From assembly GCA_015061295.1 (NCBI GenBank), contig SUWU01000003.1:27243-91242 (forward strand): a stretch of DNA of 64,000 bases, in the 5' to 3' direction. Below, piece after piece: positions 9,546 to 18,189 of the stretch. Each line of letters opens with the position of its first letter. Within the stretch, counting starts at the first letter, position 1. The notes below the pieces were generated by a model, which worked only from the letters and a program-made list of their open reading frames with translations, was not told where the DNA came from and searched no databases. The position numbers and the translations under genes were made by a program. This DNA comes from Lentimicrobiaceae bacterium. Its GTDB lineage: Bacteria; Bacteroidota; Bacteroidia; Bacteroidales; F082.

Positions 9546-10687
9546 TATCTCATCAATCTCTTAAAATATTTTGGAGCGTAATTTTTCCATTCATTTTTTA
9601 GTAATTCTGGATGAAAATGATATATAAAATCCGCTAAAAGAATGTCAGGTTCATATTGCGATTGCTCAAAATAGGCGCTTTCTCTTGCGTTACAAACTAA
9701 TATTTGTTTGTCTTTAAACGCTTTGAAGAGTGGGTATAATTCGTTCTCCTTTGCTAATTTCTCATAGGTAAATGGAGTGTCATATGAGTTGATGACTCGC
9801 CAAAAATCAGCATCGTGTGCTTTAAACAATACACTTTCAGCATCAACATGAAGGCTTCCTGCTGTTTCATTATCTCTCCAGATATAATCACCTCCAGCAT
9901 CGTTAAATATTTTTGCGATATAACTATTACCTCCTGGCACATACCATTGATTTTCAAAAGGTAAATCTGAAAATACTGTTGGTTTTTCTTTTACCTCAAA
10001 ACACAGCTCTGTTAATGATTCATAACGTTTTACGATGCTATCAAACCATTCCGACACCTCCTTTTCTTTACCGCATAAAAGTCCAACTACTTTCATCCAC
10101 TCAGCTCGTCCCAATGGGTGTTGTTCAAGATAGTCGGGAAATGGAATCATTATTGAACCACATAATTCTTCAAGATACGAATAGTCTATAGTGGGATATG
10201 GCGTGTATAAGATTAAATCTGCTTGTAAATGAATCACTTTCTCGCTGTTGACATTATTAGAAGTTCCCACATCAATTATTTTACCTTCATCAACTAATCT
10301 TAAAACCTCCTTATTTTTAGTGTAATTACTTTCTAAAATACCTTTGATTTTATCTAATTCATTAAGTTTTTGAAATACAGACCACTGCGTAGATGAAAAG
10401 GCAATAGCCGATTGTATGGGAGTTCTTATTATTTGCTTGTTGTTTATTTCAGCATCAACTTTAACACTATCGTTAAAGATGTAAAACACAGACTCTTGAG
10501 ATAATGAAATATTTCGGATGATAAGTTTGTATCCAGATTCATAAGGATAAATATCAAGATTTTCTGCATAGCGAACTAAGTTTAAAGAGTCGTTTCTTTC
10601 ATCTTCGCTGATGTTATTTTTAGCGACATCATCACAAGAAGACAGTATGCAAATTATTGAAATTAAGATAAATATAAAATTCCTCAT
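9545..10687 (-). CDS. Periplasmic substrate-binding lipoprotein of an iron/cobalamin-type ABC importer
   Basis: A 380-residue type III (Peripla_BP_2) binding protein. I chose the ATG at 10687 because it gives a clean lipoprotein signal, MRNFIFILISIICILSSC, with the lipobox cysteine at residue 18. The longer open frame starting at 10723 would add 12 charged residues and overlap the CWC gene. The segment YLEQHPLGRAEWMKVVG is characteristic of Bacteroidota iron-type binding proteins. It would deliver a ligand to the permease and ATPase encoded downstream. No TonB-dependent receptor is next to the operon, so the ligand is unknown. Confidence 0.9.
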   Translation of the reverse strand: MRNFIFILISIICILSSCDDVAKNNISEDERNDSLNLVRYAENLDIYPYESGYKLIIRNISLSQESVFYIFNDSVKVDAEINNKQIIRTPIQSAIAFSSTQWSVFQKLNELDKIKGILESNYTKNKEVLRLVDEGKIIDVGTSNNVNSEKVIHLQADLILYTPYPTIDYSYLEELCGSIMIPFPDYLEQHPLGRAEWMKVVGLLCGKEKEVSEWFDSIVKRYESLTELCFEVKEKPTVFSDLPFENQWYVPGGNSYIAKIFNDAGGDYIWRDNETAGSLHVDAESVLFKAHDADFWRVINSYDTPFTYEKLAKENELYPLFKAFKDKQILVCNARESAYFEQSQYEPDILLADFIYHFHPELLKNEWKNYAPKYFKRLMR

Positions 10688-10689
10688 AA

Positions 10690-10860
10690 CTATCCAAGCT
10701 CTTGAATCTTGTTTCTTAAGCAATCTTCACAAAGACAATTGCTATAATTTTCTTTTAAATATATGCTGACTCTATTTGTTAGTGTATATTTTGAACACCA
10801 ACAATTTGCATCATGTTTACATTCAAATTCCACATTACAGACAGGACATTTTTTAATCAT
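10690..10860 (-). CDS. Small cysteine-rich CWC-family protein
   Basis: A 56-residue reading frame from the ATG at 10860 to the TAG at 10690. It has eight cysteines: C5-P-V-C8, C14, C20-W-C22, and C42-L-C44 with C47. The Cys-Trp-Cys triplet and the overall pattern match the Cysteine-rich CWC family (Pfam PF14375), presumably a metal-binding zinc-ribbon-like fold; its function is unknown to me. No signal peptide is visible. It ends 2 bases before the lipoprotein start and so appears to be the first gene of the importer operon, which suggests a link with metal handling. That link is inference from position only. Confidence 0.8.
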   Translation of the reverse strand: MIKKCPVCNVEFECKHDANCWCSKYTLTNRVSIYLKENYSNCLCEDCLRNKIQELG

Positions 10861-10948
10861 TTTTAGTTTAAAATTTATTCTTAAAAAATTTCGTCAAAGA
10901 TACAAAAAAAAAGGAGGTGATTGCTGGCTAAAAATCAGAAAAAATAAT

Positions 10949-10956
10949 TATCTTTG
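10949..10956 (+). promoter_or_regulatory. -7 box of the mutL-uvrB operon
   Basis: TATCTTTG, a perfect TAnnTTTG box, lies 27 bases before the first gene of the rightward operon. No good -33 element is visible. Confidence 0.55.
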
Positions 10957-10983
10957 TAGTCTTAACTATAAAATAATAAAGAG

Positions 10984-11310
10984 ATGGGTTTTTACATGTT
11001 TCACACTCCTAAACCGAGGAAATTCAACTATGTACCTCGATATTATGATCCGAACCAAGATGCACTTGAAAAGAAAAAAGCTGCTATGGGACTTGACGCT
11101 AAACTATCGGAGCATGAGAAACTTAGAATGAGATTGAGAACTGGATTTGGATATAGCCCTGAAGACTTTGAAGAGAAAAAATCTAAAGTCGGTTTTAAGG
11201 GAATGCGTCATTTAGTTTTTTTTGGCTTATTAGCGTTGTTTGTATATATCATTTTCGGAACGCCATTGATAGATAAATTCTTTGAAATGTTTCTTAGTTT
11301 AGGTAAGTGA
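10984..11310 (+). CDS. Conserved single-pass membrane protein upstream of mutL
   Basis: A 108-residue protein that I know only as a conserved neighbour of mutL in Bacteroidales. Residues 1-75 are charged and lysine/arginine rich, with the segment PRYYDPNQDALEKKKAAMG. Residues about 78-100 form one hydrophobic helix (LVFFGLLALFVYIIFG). It has no signal peptide, so the basic N-terminus is probably cytoplasmic. It begins an operon and ends 13 bases before mutL. No function can be assigned. Confidence 0.75.
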   Translation: MGFYMFHTPKPRKFNYVPRYYDPNQDALEKKKAAMGLDAKLSEHEKLRMRLRTGFGYSPEDFEEKKSKVGFKGMRHLVFFGLLALFVYIIFGTPLIDKFFEMFLSLGK

Positions 11311-11323
11311 AAATAAATAACTT

Positions 11324-13135
11324 ATGTCTTTTGATATAATAAAATTATTACCAGATTCCGTTGCTAATCAGATTGCCGCGGGAGAAGTTATACAACGCCC
11401 AGCATCTGTTGTTAAAGAGTTGATGGAAAATGCTTTAGATGCTGGTGCTACTCAGATAGACTTATATGTAAAAGATGCTGGCAGAACTTTTATCACTGTG
11501 ATTGATAACGGTTGTGGAATGTCGGAAACCGATGCACGGCTTTGCTTTGAGCGTCATGCAACATCGAAAATAAATAAGGCTGAGGATTTATTTTCCATCC
11601 GCACCATGGGTTTCAGAGGTGAAGCACTTGCAAGTATCGCCGCTGTTGCGCAAGTGGAATTAACCACTCGTCGTAAGGAAGATGAATTGGGAACAAAAAT
11701 AGTCATTGAGGGCTCTGTCGTTAAAGAGCAGCTGCCAAAACCAATGTCTGTTGGAACAAATTTTACCATTAAAAATCTCTTTTTCAACATTCCTGCACGT
11801 CGTAACTTCCTAAAATCTAATGAAGTAGAGATGCGTCACATTACCGATGAGTTCTTCAGAGTAGCAATGATGAACCCAGAGGTCGGATTCTCGTTGACTA
11901 ACAATGACAAGGAGATGTATCATCTCACAAGTGGCAACCTAAAACAAAGAATAGTAGGGCTTTGTGGAAAAGATTACGATAAAAAAATACTTCCTGTCCA
12001 ACAAGAGACAGAGACAGCGTCAATAAATGGATTTATAGTAAAACCTGAGTTCTTGAGAAAGACTCGTGGCGAACAGTATTTCTTTGTAAATAAAAGATTT
12101 ATTAAACACGCCTATCTGCATCATGCTATAGAAAACGCTTATCAAGAACTAATACCAAAAGATTGTTATCCTGGATATTTTATCAATATCGACATCGATC
12201 CTTCGGAAATTGACATAAATATACATCCGACAAAGACAGAGGTTAATTTTCAAGACGTTAAACTTGTATATGCTATATTACATTCCGCAGTAAGAAAATC
12301 GATAGGACAGAATAATTTGTCTCCAACATTAGATTTTGATGTCAATCCAGATTTAGGCATCGACTTTGGCGAAGCTAGCCGAATGGATCGTCCTATTATA
12401 GAACCAAAAATTGATTTTGATCCGTTTTATAATCCCTTTAAAACGCAAAGTCAAGCTCGACAACATGCCTCGGGCAACTGGAGAATTATGTATGAAGACG
12501 ATGACAATACTGTTGGAAGTAATATCAGTCAAATCAGCAACTTTGACGAAGTCCCCAATACTGTCATTGACAACAAAAACTTATACATACAACTTCAACA
12601 AGCATATATCATTACCACTGTTAAATCGGGATTGTTAGTTGTAGATCAACACCTTGCACATATGAGAGTACTTTATGAAAAGTACATGAAAGAAATGGAT
12701 AATAACCAAGAAGCATCTCAGCAAGAATTGTTTCCTCAACATATATCATTGAATGCCAATGATGCGTCGCTTCTTCGAGAGATAAAATCTGAACTCGAGA
12801 ATATAGGATTTAGAATCCAACAGATGAACCATACCACTTTCATCATCAACGGCACACCATCAGATAGCAAAAGTGCTGATGCAGTGTCATTGTTAGAGAA
12901 AATTTTAGACATGTATAAAACAAATCTTACAGATTATAAGTTAGATAAACGTATCAATCTGGCTCGTTCTTTAGCATCACAATTGGCAATAAAATCAGGA
13001 CAGTCGCTGAACGCTGTTGAAATGCAAGATATTATCGACAGACTCTTTGCATGCTCAGTGTCGGAAGTCTCTCCTGACGGGAAGAAGATTTATACAATAT
13101 TGAATGTTAATGAATTAAAAACACGTTTGAATTAA
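11324..13135 (+). CDS. mutL: DNA mismatch repair protein MutL
   Basis: A 603-residue MutL. The GHKL ATPase N-terminus shows ENALDAGAT, DNGCGM and TMGFRGEALASIAAVA. This is the matchmaker between MutS and downstream repair enzymes. The C-terminal dimerisation domain has D441-Q-H-L-A-H-M-R-V-L-Y-E452 where endonuclease-type MutL has DQHAxxExxxxE. The conserved A and first E are replaced by L and M, so latent endonuclease activity is in doubt. It is the second gene of the operon, 4 bases before the first rhomboid gene. Confidence 0.96.
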   Translation: MSFDIIKLLPDSVANQIAAGEVIQRPASVVKELMENALDAGATQIDLYVKDAGRTFITVIDNGCGMSETDARLCFERHATSKINKAEDLFSIRTMGFRGEALASIAAVAQVELTTRRKEDELGTKIVIEGSVVKEQLPKPMSVGTNFTIKNLFFNIPARRNFLKSNEVEMRHITDEFFRVAMMNPEVGFSLTNNDKEMYHLTSGNLKQRIVGLCGKDYDKKILPVQQETETASINGFIVKPEFLRKTRGEQYFFVNKRFIKHAYLHHAIENAYQELIPKDCYPGYFINIDIDPSEIDINIHPTKTEVNFQDVKLVYAILHSAVRKSIGQNNLSPTLDFDVNPDLGIDFGEASRMDRPIIEPKIDFDPFYNPFKTQSQARQHASGNWRIMYEDDDNTVGSNISQISNFDEVPNTVIDNKNLYIQLQQAYIITTVKSGLLVVDQHLAHMRVLYEKYMKEMDNNQEASQQELFPQHISLNANDASLLREIKSELENIGFRIQQMNHTTFIINGTPSDSKSADAVSLLEKILDMYKTNLTDYKLDKRINLARSLASQLAIKSGQSLNAVEMQDIIDRLFACSVSEVSPDGKKIYTILNVNELKTRLN

Positions 13136-13139
13136 TATT

Positions 13140-13826
13140 ATGAGCGATTTTAGACCAACCGGTTTTTCTGTCTTACCAACAGTTGTTAAAAACTTATTGA
13201 TACTTAACGTATTATTTTTTCTTGCAACCATAGCATGTGATGTAGTGCTTCGTATCGACCTCTCAGATTATCTTGGATTACATTATATAGGAGCTTCCGA
13301 TTTCCAGCCATTTCAACTCGTTACATATATGTTTATGCATGGAAACTTTGCTCATCTTTTCTTCAATATGTTTGCACTATGGATGTTCGGAAACACTCTT
13401 GAAAGAATATGGGGTCCTAATAGATTTTTACTTTTTTATTTCATATGTGGGATAGGAGCTGGTCTCACTCAAGAACTTGTTCAATACATTCAATATGTCA
13501 CTACCTTACAAGATTATGCAAATGTGAATATGTCGGGACATATCATACCTATGAGCGAATATCTCAATATGCTGACAACTGTTGGTGCTTCGGGTGCAGT
13601 GTACGGAATATTACTCGCATTCGGAATGATGTTTCCTAATTCAACGATTTACATTTATTTTGCTATACCATTAAAAGCCAAATGGTTTGTACTTATCTAT
13701 GGTGTCATCGAACTATTCTCTGGTTTCACCTCCGTCGATAATGTAGCACATTTCGCCCACGTTGGCGGCATGCTATTTGGCTTAATACTAATTCTTTATT
13801 GGAAAAAGAAAGGAAATCTGTATTGA
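13140..13826 (+). CDS. Rhomboid-family intramembrane serine protease (first of pair)
   Basis: A 228-residue membrane protein with about six transmembrane helices. The catalytic serine is S151 in GASG, and H207 in AHFAHVGG supplies the base. The loop-1 region has FMHGNFAHLFFNMFALWMFG. Rhomboids cleave transmembrane substrates within the inner membrane. It starts 4 bases after mutL and is followed after one base by a second rhomboid gene. The substrate is unknown. Confidence 0.93.
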   Translation: MSDFRPTGFSVLPTVVKNLLILNVLFFLATIACDVVLRIDLSDYLGLHYIGASDFQPFQLVTYMFMHGNFAHLFFNMFALWMFGNTLERIWGPNRFLLFYFICGIGAGLTQELVQYIQYVTTLQDYANVNMSGHIIPMSEYLNMLTTVGASGAVYGILLAFGMMFPNSTIYIYFAIPLKAKWFVLIYGVIELFSGFTSVDNVAHFAHVGGMLFGLILILYWKKKGNLY

Positions 13827-13827
13827 T

Positions 13828-14709
13828 ATGAGACCATTAGGAATCAATATATTTGACAGAATCAAGAACTTCTTCTTGCAAAAGAATGCTTTGTCAAGAT
13901 TGATGCTTATCAATATTGTCATTTGGCTTATATGCTTGTTCATCAGTGTCTTTACATGGTTGTTCAATGTAAGTGACATTTCTTTTGTAACAAAACTATT
14001 CGCTGTGCCGGCAGACATTTCTTCATTGACAGATAAGCCATGGTCTATATTCACCTATATGTTTCTGCAAGAGGAGTTTTGGCATCTATTTTTCAACATG
14101 TTAATGCTCTATTATGGCGGACAGATATTTTTACAATATTTCACACAAAAACAACTTCTGTTAACATATATCTTTGGAGGATTATTCGGAGCCTTATTCT
14201 TTATCATGTCTTTCAATATATTTCCTGTATTTGAAAATATGAGAGACAGCGCCGTGGCATTAGGCGCTTCGGCATCAGTATTATCAATATTAATAGCCGC
14301 TGCAACATATCAACCTGAATATAAATTAAACCTATTCCTTTTAGGAGAAGTAAAAATGAAATGGATAGCAATAATATTCGTTGTCATCGACTTATTAAGT
14401 ATTCCTAAAGGAAATTCTGGCGGTCACATCGCGCATCTCGGCGGCGCATTATGGGGCTTTCTCTATGCCTTTATGTTAAGAAAAGACTTTGATATTTACA
14501 TGATTTTTAAACGTCAACCTCGCATAAAAGTAAAATCGAGGAACACCGACAATCATCATCAAAGACCTAAAACCGACGAACAATACAATGCAGAACGTGC
14601 TCAAGAACAACAAGAAATTGATAAGATATTAGATAAGATTGCTAAAAATGGATATTCAAGTCTAAGCGAGAAAGAGAAGGAGTATTTATTCAAACAAAGT
14701 AAAAAGTGA
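13828..14709 (+). CDS. Rhomboid-family protease with C-terminal cytosolic tail (second of pair)
   Basis: A 293-residue rhomboid paralogue. The predicted catalytic serine is S148 in G-A-S-A, where the usual motif is GxSG. H203 in GGHIAHLGG is present. After the last helix, residues about 225-293 form a hydrophilic tail rich in Gln, Glu and Lys ending in YSSLSEKEKEYLFKQ. This resembles the DUF6576 tail found on Bacteroidota rhomboids. Its stop overlaps the next start by one base (TGATG). Activity is likely, but the altered glycine makes it less sure than for its neighbour. Confidence 0.9.
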   Translation: MRPLGINIFDRIKNFFLQKNALSRLMLINIVIWLICLFISVFTWLFNVSDISFVTKLFAVPADISSLTDKPWSIFTYMFLQEEFWHLFFNMLMLYYGGQIFLQYFTQKQLLLTYIFGGLFGALFFIMSFNIFPVFENMRDSAVALGASASVLSILIAAATYQPEYKLNLFLLGEVKMKWIAIIFVVIDLLSIPKGNSGGHIAHLGGALWGFLYAFMLRKDFDIYMIFKRQPRIKVKSRNTDNHHQRPKTDEQYNAERAQEQQEIDKILDKIAKNGYSSLSEKEKEYLFKQSKK

Positions 14710-15824
14710 TGCCTGAGGAAAAGAAAAGGAGAAATACATTTTTACAAGGTTTTAGCAAATTGTTGATTGGAATCTGCGGAATAGGAGCCTTGCTGTCGGC
14801 ATTTCTATGCGCGTTATGTCCTTTTGTAAATCCTGCCACATTCGTATGGACTGCTTTTTTTGGATTAGGCTTCTGGATAATATTCTTTGCTAACATTATC
14901 ATTCTCATTGTTCTAATATCATTAAAATCAAGAAGGACGTTATTAATTCCAATACTCGCTATTTTAGTATCAATACCAGGATTTATTAAATCATACTCCT
15001 TTGGAGAAAATAAACATTGTGAAGCTCAAATCAAAGTTATGACGTATAACGTAGGAGTTTTCAGAGATTATAAAAACCATAGTCGTAGCGTTGTTGATGT
15101 TAAAAAATCTTTAGTTAAATTCATTAAGGAACATAATCCTGATGTCATTTGTTTACAAGAGTCGGGGAAATGGCCAAGAAACACAGCCTATGAGTTTTCA
15201 AAAATGATTGGATATAAATATTTTACTTACAACGTAAAAAACGGAAACTCTTATTTCTCGAAATATAAGATTGAAAATGTTGATGCTTTTAAAGACGATG
15301 ACATTAGAAGATTTGCTGACATAAAAAGAATAAAGATAAGTAAAGACAAAAATTTCTATCTCGTTAATTGTCATTTCAATTCTTTTGGTATTTCAAAAGA
15401 AGAGATTGAATATATCAATGATACCAAGAACATTGTCAAAGACTCAGAAGTATATGGTAAGTCGGTGATTTCTAAGTTAAAAAGAGGTTTTGAACGTAGA
15501 ACAAAAAGTACAAATTTACTATTAAAGAATCTTCCTGATAATATGCAGCCTATGGTTATATGTGGAGATTTCAACGACACTCCGCTATCATATACATATA
15601 ACCAAATGTTGAATTCGGGACTACAAGATGCCTTTATAACAAATTCTCGAGGTATTGGAAAGACATATTGTGGAGCTTTACCATTGTTAAGAATAGATTA
15701 CTTTTGGTATAATGAATATATTGAAGTTATTGATTATAAGAGGATAAAAGAGACGACATCTGATCATTATCCATTGATTATGACATTTAACATAAAAGAT
15801 AGGATAGAGGAGGAGCAGGAATGA
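14709..15824 (+). CDS. Membrane-anchored endonuclease/exonuclease/phosphatase-family protein
   Basis: A 371-residue protein. I start it at the ATG at 14709, which overlaps the preceding stop; a GTG at 14706 is also possible. Three hydrophobic helices fill residues about 14-95. An EEP fold (DNase I-like, Mg-dependent phosphodiesterase/phosphatase) follows, with MTYNVGVF, NPDVICLQESG, GDFNDTPLS, RIDYFWYN and SDHYPL. The catalytic domain probably faces the periplasm. The substrate (nucleic acid, phospholipid or phosphoester) cannot be told. It overlaps uvrB by 4 bases. Confidence 0.9.
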   Translation: MPEEKKRRNTFLQGFSKLLIGICGIGALLSAFLCALCPFVNPATFVWTAFFGLGFWIIFFANIIILIVLISLKSRRTLLIPILAILVSIPGFIKSYSFGENKHCEAQIKVMTYNVGVFRDYKNHSRSVVDVKKSLVKFIKEHNPDVICLQESGKWPRNTAYEFSKMIGYKYFTYNVKNGNSYFSKYKIENVDAFKDDDIRRFADIKRIKISKDKNFYLVNCHFNSFGISKEEIEYINDTKNIVKDSEVYGKSVISKLKRGFERRTKSTNLLLKNLPDNMQPMVICGDFNDTPLSYTYNQMLNSGLQDAFITNSRGIGKTYCGALPLLRIDYFWYNEYIEVIDYKRIKETTSDHYPLIMTFNIKDRIEEEQE

Positions 15825-17824
15825 ATTTTAGGTTGGAATCGAGTTTTAAGCCAACGGGCGACCAGCCGCGAGCCATAGAGCTACTTAAACAAGGAATATT
15901 GAATGGCGAGCGGCATCAGACACTCTTAGGCGTGACAGGCTCTGGCAAGACCTTTACCATAGCTAATATGTTGGCAGAACTGAATCGACCAGCTCTGATA
16001 TTGAGTCATAATAAAACACTTGCAGCTCAGTTGTATAGCGAGTTTAAACAGTTTTTTCCACATAATGCTGTGGAATATTTCGTATCGTATTACGACTACT
16101 ATCAACCAGAAGCCTTTATCCCTCAGACAAATACATATATAGAAAAAGATCTATCTATAAATGATGAGATAGAAAAACTACGTCTCAGCGCGACGACATC
16201 GCTTTTGTCGGGACGACGCGATATTATTGTAGTATCCTCTGTTTCTTGTATTTACGGCATAGGAAATCCTGATGATTTTGAAAAGAACGTAATTTATTTA
16301 GAAGTCGGCAAACAAATTCTACGAGATGATATGTTGCGCCAACTTTCTGATTCTCTTTATAGTCGCAATGACATTGAATTTACTCATGGTAAATTTAGAG
16401 TTAAGGGTGACACCGTTGACGTATTTCCAGCTTACTCCGATATTGCTTATCGTATAATATTTTGGGACGATGAAATTGAAGAGATTGAGTCTTTCGATCC
16501 TATCAATGGAACTCGCATTGAGACTCTCTCAAGTCTGACATTATTTCCTGCTAACATCTTTGTGACTTCAAAAGACAAAATCAAATCAGCCACAAACGAT
16601 ATTCAACTCGACATGTTCAAACAAGTTGAATATTACAAAGAAATTGGCAAATATGAAGAAGCCAAACGACTTGAGGACAGAGTCTGTTATGATATTGAGA
16701 TGATTAGAGAACTCGGATATTGTAGCGGCATTGAAAATTATTCTCGATATTTTGACGGTAGGGAGCCAGGGACTCGTCCTTTCTGTCTGATAGATTATTT
16801 CCCTGATGATTTTATCACTATCATAGATGAAAGTCATGTCACTGTACCACAAATACGAGGTATGTATGGAGGCGACAGGTCGAGAAAACAGACTCTAGTA
16901 GAATACGGTTTCCGTCTGCCTTCTGCATTAGACAATAGACCTTTGAAGTTTGATGAGTTTGAAGCTCTCACAGGACAAACTATTTATGTAAGCGCAACAC
17001 CCGCCGATTATGAATTACAAAAGACAGAAGGTGTTTATGTGGAACAGTTGATACGTCCCACAGGATTACTTGACCCAATTATTGAAGTACGACCATGTAA
17101 AAATCAAGTCGATGATTTGATAAATGAAATACACCGCGTAGTAGAAGGAGGACAAAGAGTCCTTGTAACAACACTCACAAAGAAGATGGCAGAGGAACTG
17201 ACTCGTTATCTCAACAATCTTAGAATCAATACTAGATATATACATTCTGATGTAGATACATTGGAGAGAATTGAGATTATGACTGGGTTAAGGAGTGGCG
17301 TCTTCGATGTCTTAGTTGGTGTTAACTTACTTCGTGAAGGACTCGATTTACCAGAGGTTCAACTTGTTGCAATTATGGATGCTGATAAAGAAGGTTTCCT
17401 TAGATCAGAACGATCATTGACACAAACAGCAGGACGCGCCGCTCGTAATGCAGAAAGTTTAGTAATAATGTATGCTGATAAAATTACCGACTCAATGCAG
17501 AAAACAATTGACGAAACAGCACGTAGAAGAGAAATACAAATTGCCTATAATATTGAAAATGGAATAACGCCAAAGACAATTATCAAATCAATTGACACCT
17601 CAATGAGCAAGACTCTTTCTAAACAACCAAAAGATTACCAATCTGTTGAAGAAAGGGTAAAATCCGTTGCTGAAGAATCTGTCGTGAGATATAAGTCCGA
17701 AAAAGACGTCAAAAAAGCTATATCTGAAGCTAAGAAAGAAATGGAAAAAGCAGTCAAAAACTTAGATTTTATGGAAGCTGCAAAATATAGGGACCTAATT
17801 ATTGCATTAGAAGAGAGATTATAA
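15821..17824 (+). CDS. uvrB: Excinuclease ABC subunit B
   Basis: UvrB of 667 residues, normal length. It verifies DNA damage delivered by UvrA and recruits UvrC in nucleotide excision repair. Walker A is GVTGSGKT near residue 40, the damage-probing beta-hairpin has YYDYYQPEA, and IDESH is the helicase motif II. The C-terminal UVR motif (about 630-667) ends in MEAAKYRDLIIALEERL and contacts UvrC. Its start overlaps the preceding stop as ATGA. It is the last gene of the mutL operon, so two DNA repair genes share a transcript. Confidence 0.98.
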   Translation: MNFRLESSFKPTGDQPRAIELLKQGILNGERHQTLLGVTGSGKTFTIANMLAELNRPALILSHNKTLAAQLYSEFKQFFPHNAVEYFVSYYDYYQPEAFIPQTNTYIEKDLSINDEIEKLRLSATTSLLSGRRDIIVVSSVSCIYGIGNPDDFEKNVIYLEVGKQILRDDMLRQLSDSLYSRNDIEFTHGKFRVKGDTVDVFPAYSDIAYRIIFWDDEIEEIESFDPINGTRIETLSSLTLFPANIFVTSKDKIKSATNDIQLDMFKQVEYYKEIGKYEEAKRLEDRVCYDIEMIRELGYCSGIENYSRYFDGREPGTRPFCLIDYFPDDFITIIDESHVTVPQIRGMYGGDRSRKQTLVEYGFRLPSALDNRPLKFDEFEALTGQTIYVSATPADYELQKTEGVYVEQLIRPTGLLDPIIEVRPCKNQVDDLINEIHRVVEGGQRVLVTTLTKKMAEELTRYLNNLRINTRYIHSDVDTLERIEIMTGLRSGVFDVLVGVNLLREGLDLPEVQLVAIMDADKEGFLRSERSLTQTAGRAARNAESLVIMYADKITDSMQKTIDETARRREIQIAYNIENGITPKTIIKSIDTSMSKTLSKQPKDYQSVEERVKSVAEESVVRYKSEKDVKKAISEAKKEMEKAVKNLDFMEAAKYRDLIIALEERL

Positions 17825-17889
17825 TTCCTTTAACTTAATAGTTGCACCCGTTTACTTATTTGTTAATCAAATATTGATATAATAGTTTG

Positions 17890-17897
17890 TACATTTG
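17890..17897 (+). promoter_or_regulatory. -7 box of the candidate small RNA
   Basis: TACATTTG fits TAnnTTTG exactly. A TTTG at 17859-17862 is 27 bases upstream, longer than the usual 19-21, so the -33 element is uncertain. Confidence 0.45.
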
Positions 17898-18050
17898 CCT
17901 CAAAATTGGTTGGTTGTTTTAGGATCAAACAATGCTGGTATAGCAAATTTGTTTTTTTGTTGTTTTTGGTTTGTTTCATATCAGCGCTTTTCGATTGAGA
18001 AAATAAAGTTTGACCAAAGAAAAAAAGTCGGTTCTAAGCCGACTTTTTTT
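17898..18050 (+). ncRNA. Candidate structured small RNA of about 145 nt
   Basis: Between a promoter box and a Rho-independent terminator lies about 145 bases with no reading frame but ordered complementarity. GCTGGTAT (17934-17941) pairs with ATATCAGC (17978-17985), directly extended by AGCAAA (17942-17947) with TTTGTT (17970-17975). TCAAAC (17925-17930) pairs with GTTTGA (18008-18013) to close the domain. TTGGTTGG (17906-17913) can pair with TTGACCAA (18010-18017) as an alternative. A rod with internal loops followed at once by a terminator is the form of a trans-acting RNA such as 6S RNA, but I cannot identify the family. It could instead be a leader or attenuator of the efflux operon. Confidence 0.5.
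18025..18050 (+). terminator. Rho-independent terminator of the candidate small RNA
   Basis: The stem AAGTCGG (18025-18031) with CCGACTT (18039-18045), extended inward by weaker pairs, is followed by a T run to 18050. It would also end any uvrB read-through. Confidence 0.85.
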
Positions 18051-18140
18051 ATTGTGTAAAATTCCACAATAATCCACAATATATAAATAACTGTTAATTC
18101 TATAAACTCTTGATATACTTAGATATATCATTTTACATCA

Positions 18141-18163
18141 TTGCGGTACAATCATTGTCGCAA
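18141..18163. promoter_or_regulatory. Imperfect dyad 26 bases before the RND operon
   Basis: TTGCG-gt-ACAAT, c, ATTGT-CGCAA: both half-sites match completely apart from a 2-base insertion in the left arm. It lies in the expected 5' leader or operator zone of the efflux operon. It could be a repressor site or an mRNA hairpin. No TetR- or MarR-type regulator gene is nearby. Confidence 0.4.
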
Positions 18164-18189
18164 TACACATCAATTTATATATCAATGTT

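Larger units (their letters stand above)
17825..18189. other. Gene-free interval between uvrB and the efflux operon
   Basis: This 365-base stretch has no convincing reading frame. It holds a -7 box (17890-17897), a predicted structured transcript ending in a strong terminator (to 18050), and an imperfect dyad (18141-18163) ahead of the RND operon. The three are listed separately. Confidence 0.7.

Noticed and set aside
10688..10723. Upstream extension of the binding-lipoprotein gene
   Set aside because: The ATG at 10687 gives a proper lipoprotein signal; the extension lies over the CWC coding region and adds charged residues before the signal.
10763..11131. 122-residue plus-strand frame before mutL
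   Set aside because: It overlaps the CWC gene on the opposite strand and the true 108-residue gene in another frame, and has no recognisable fold.
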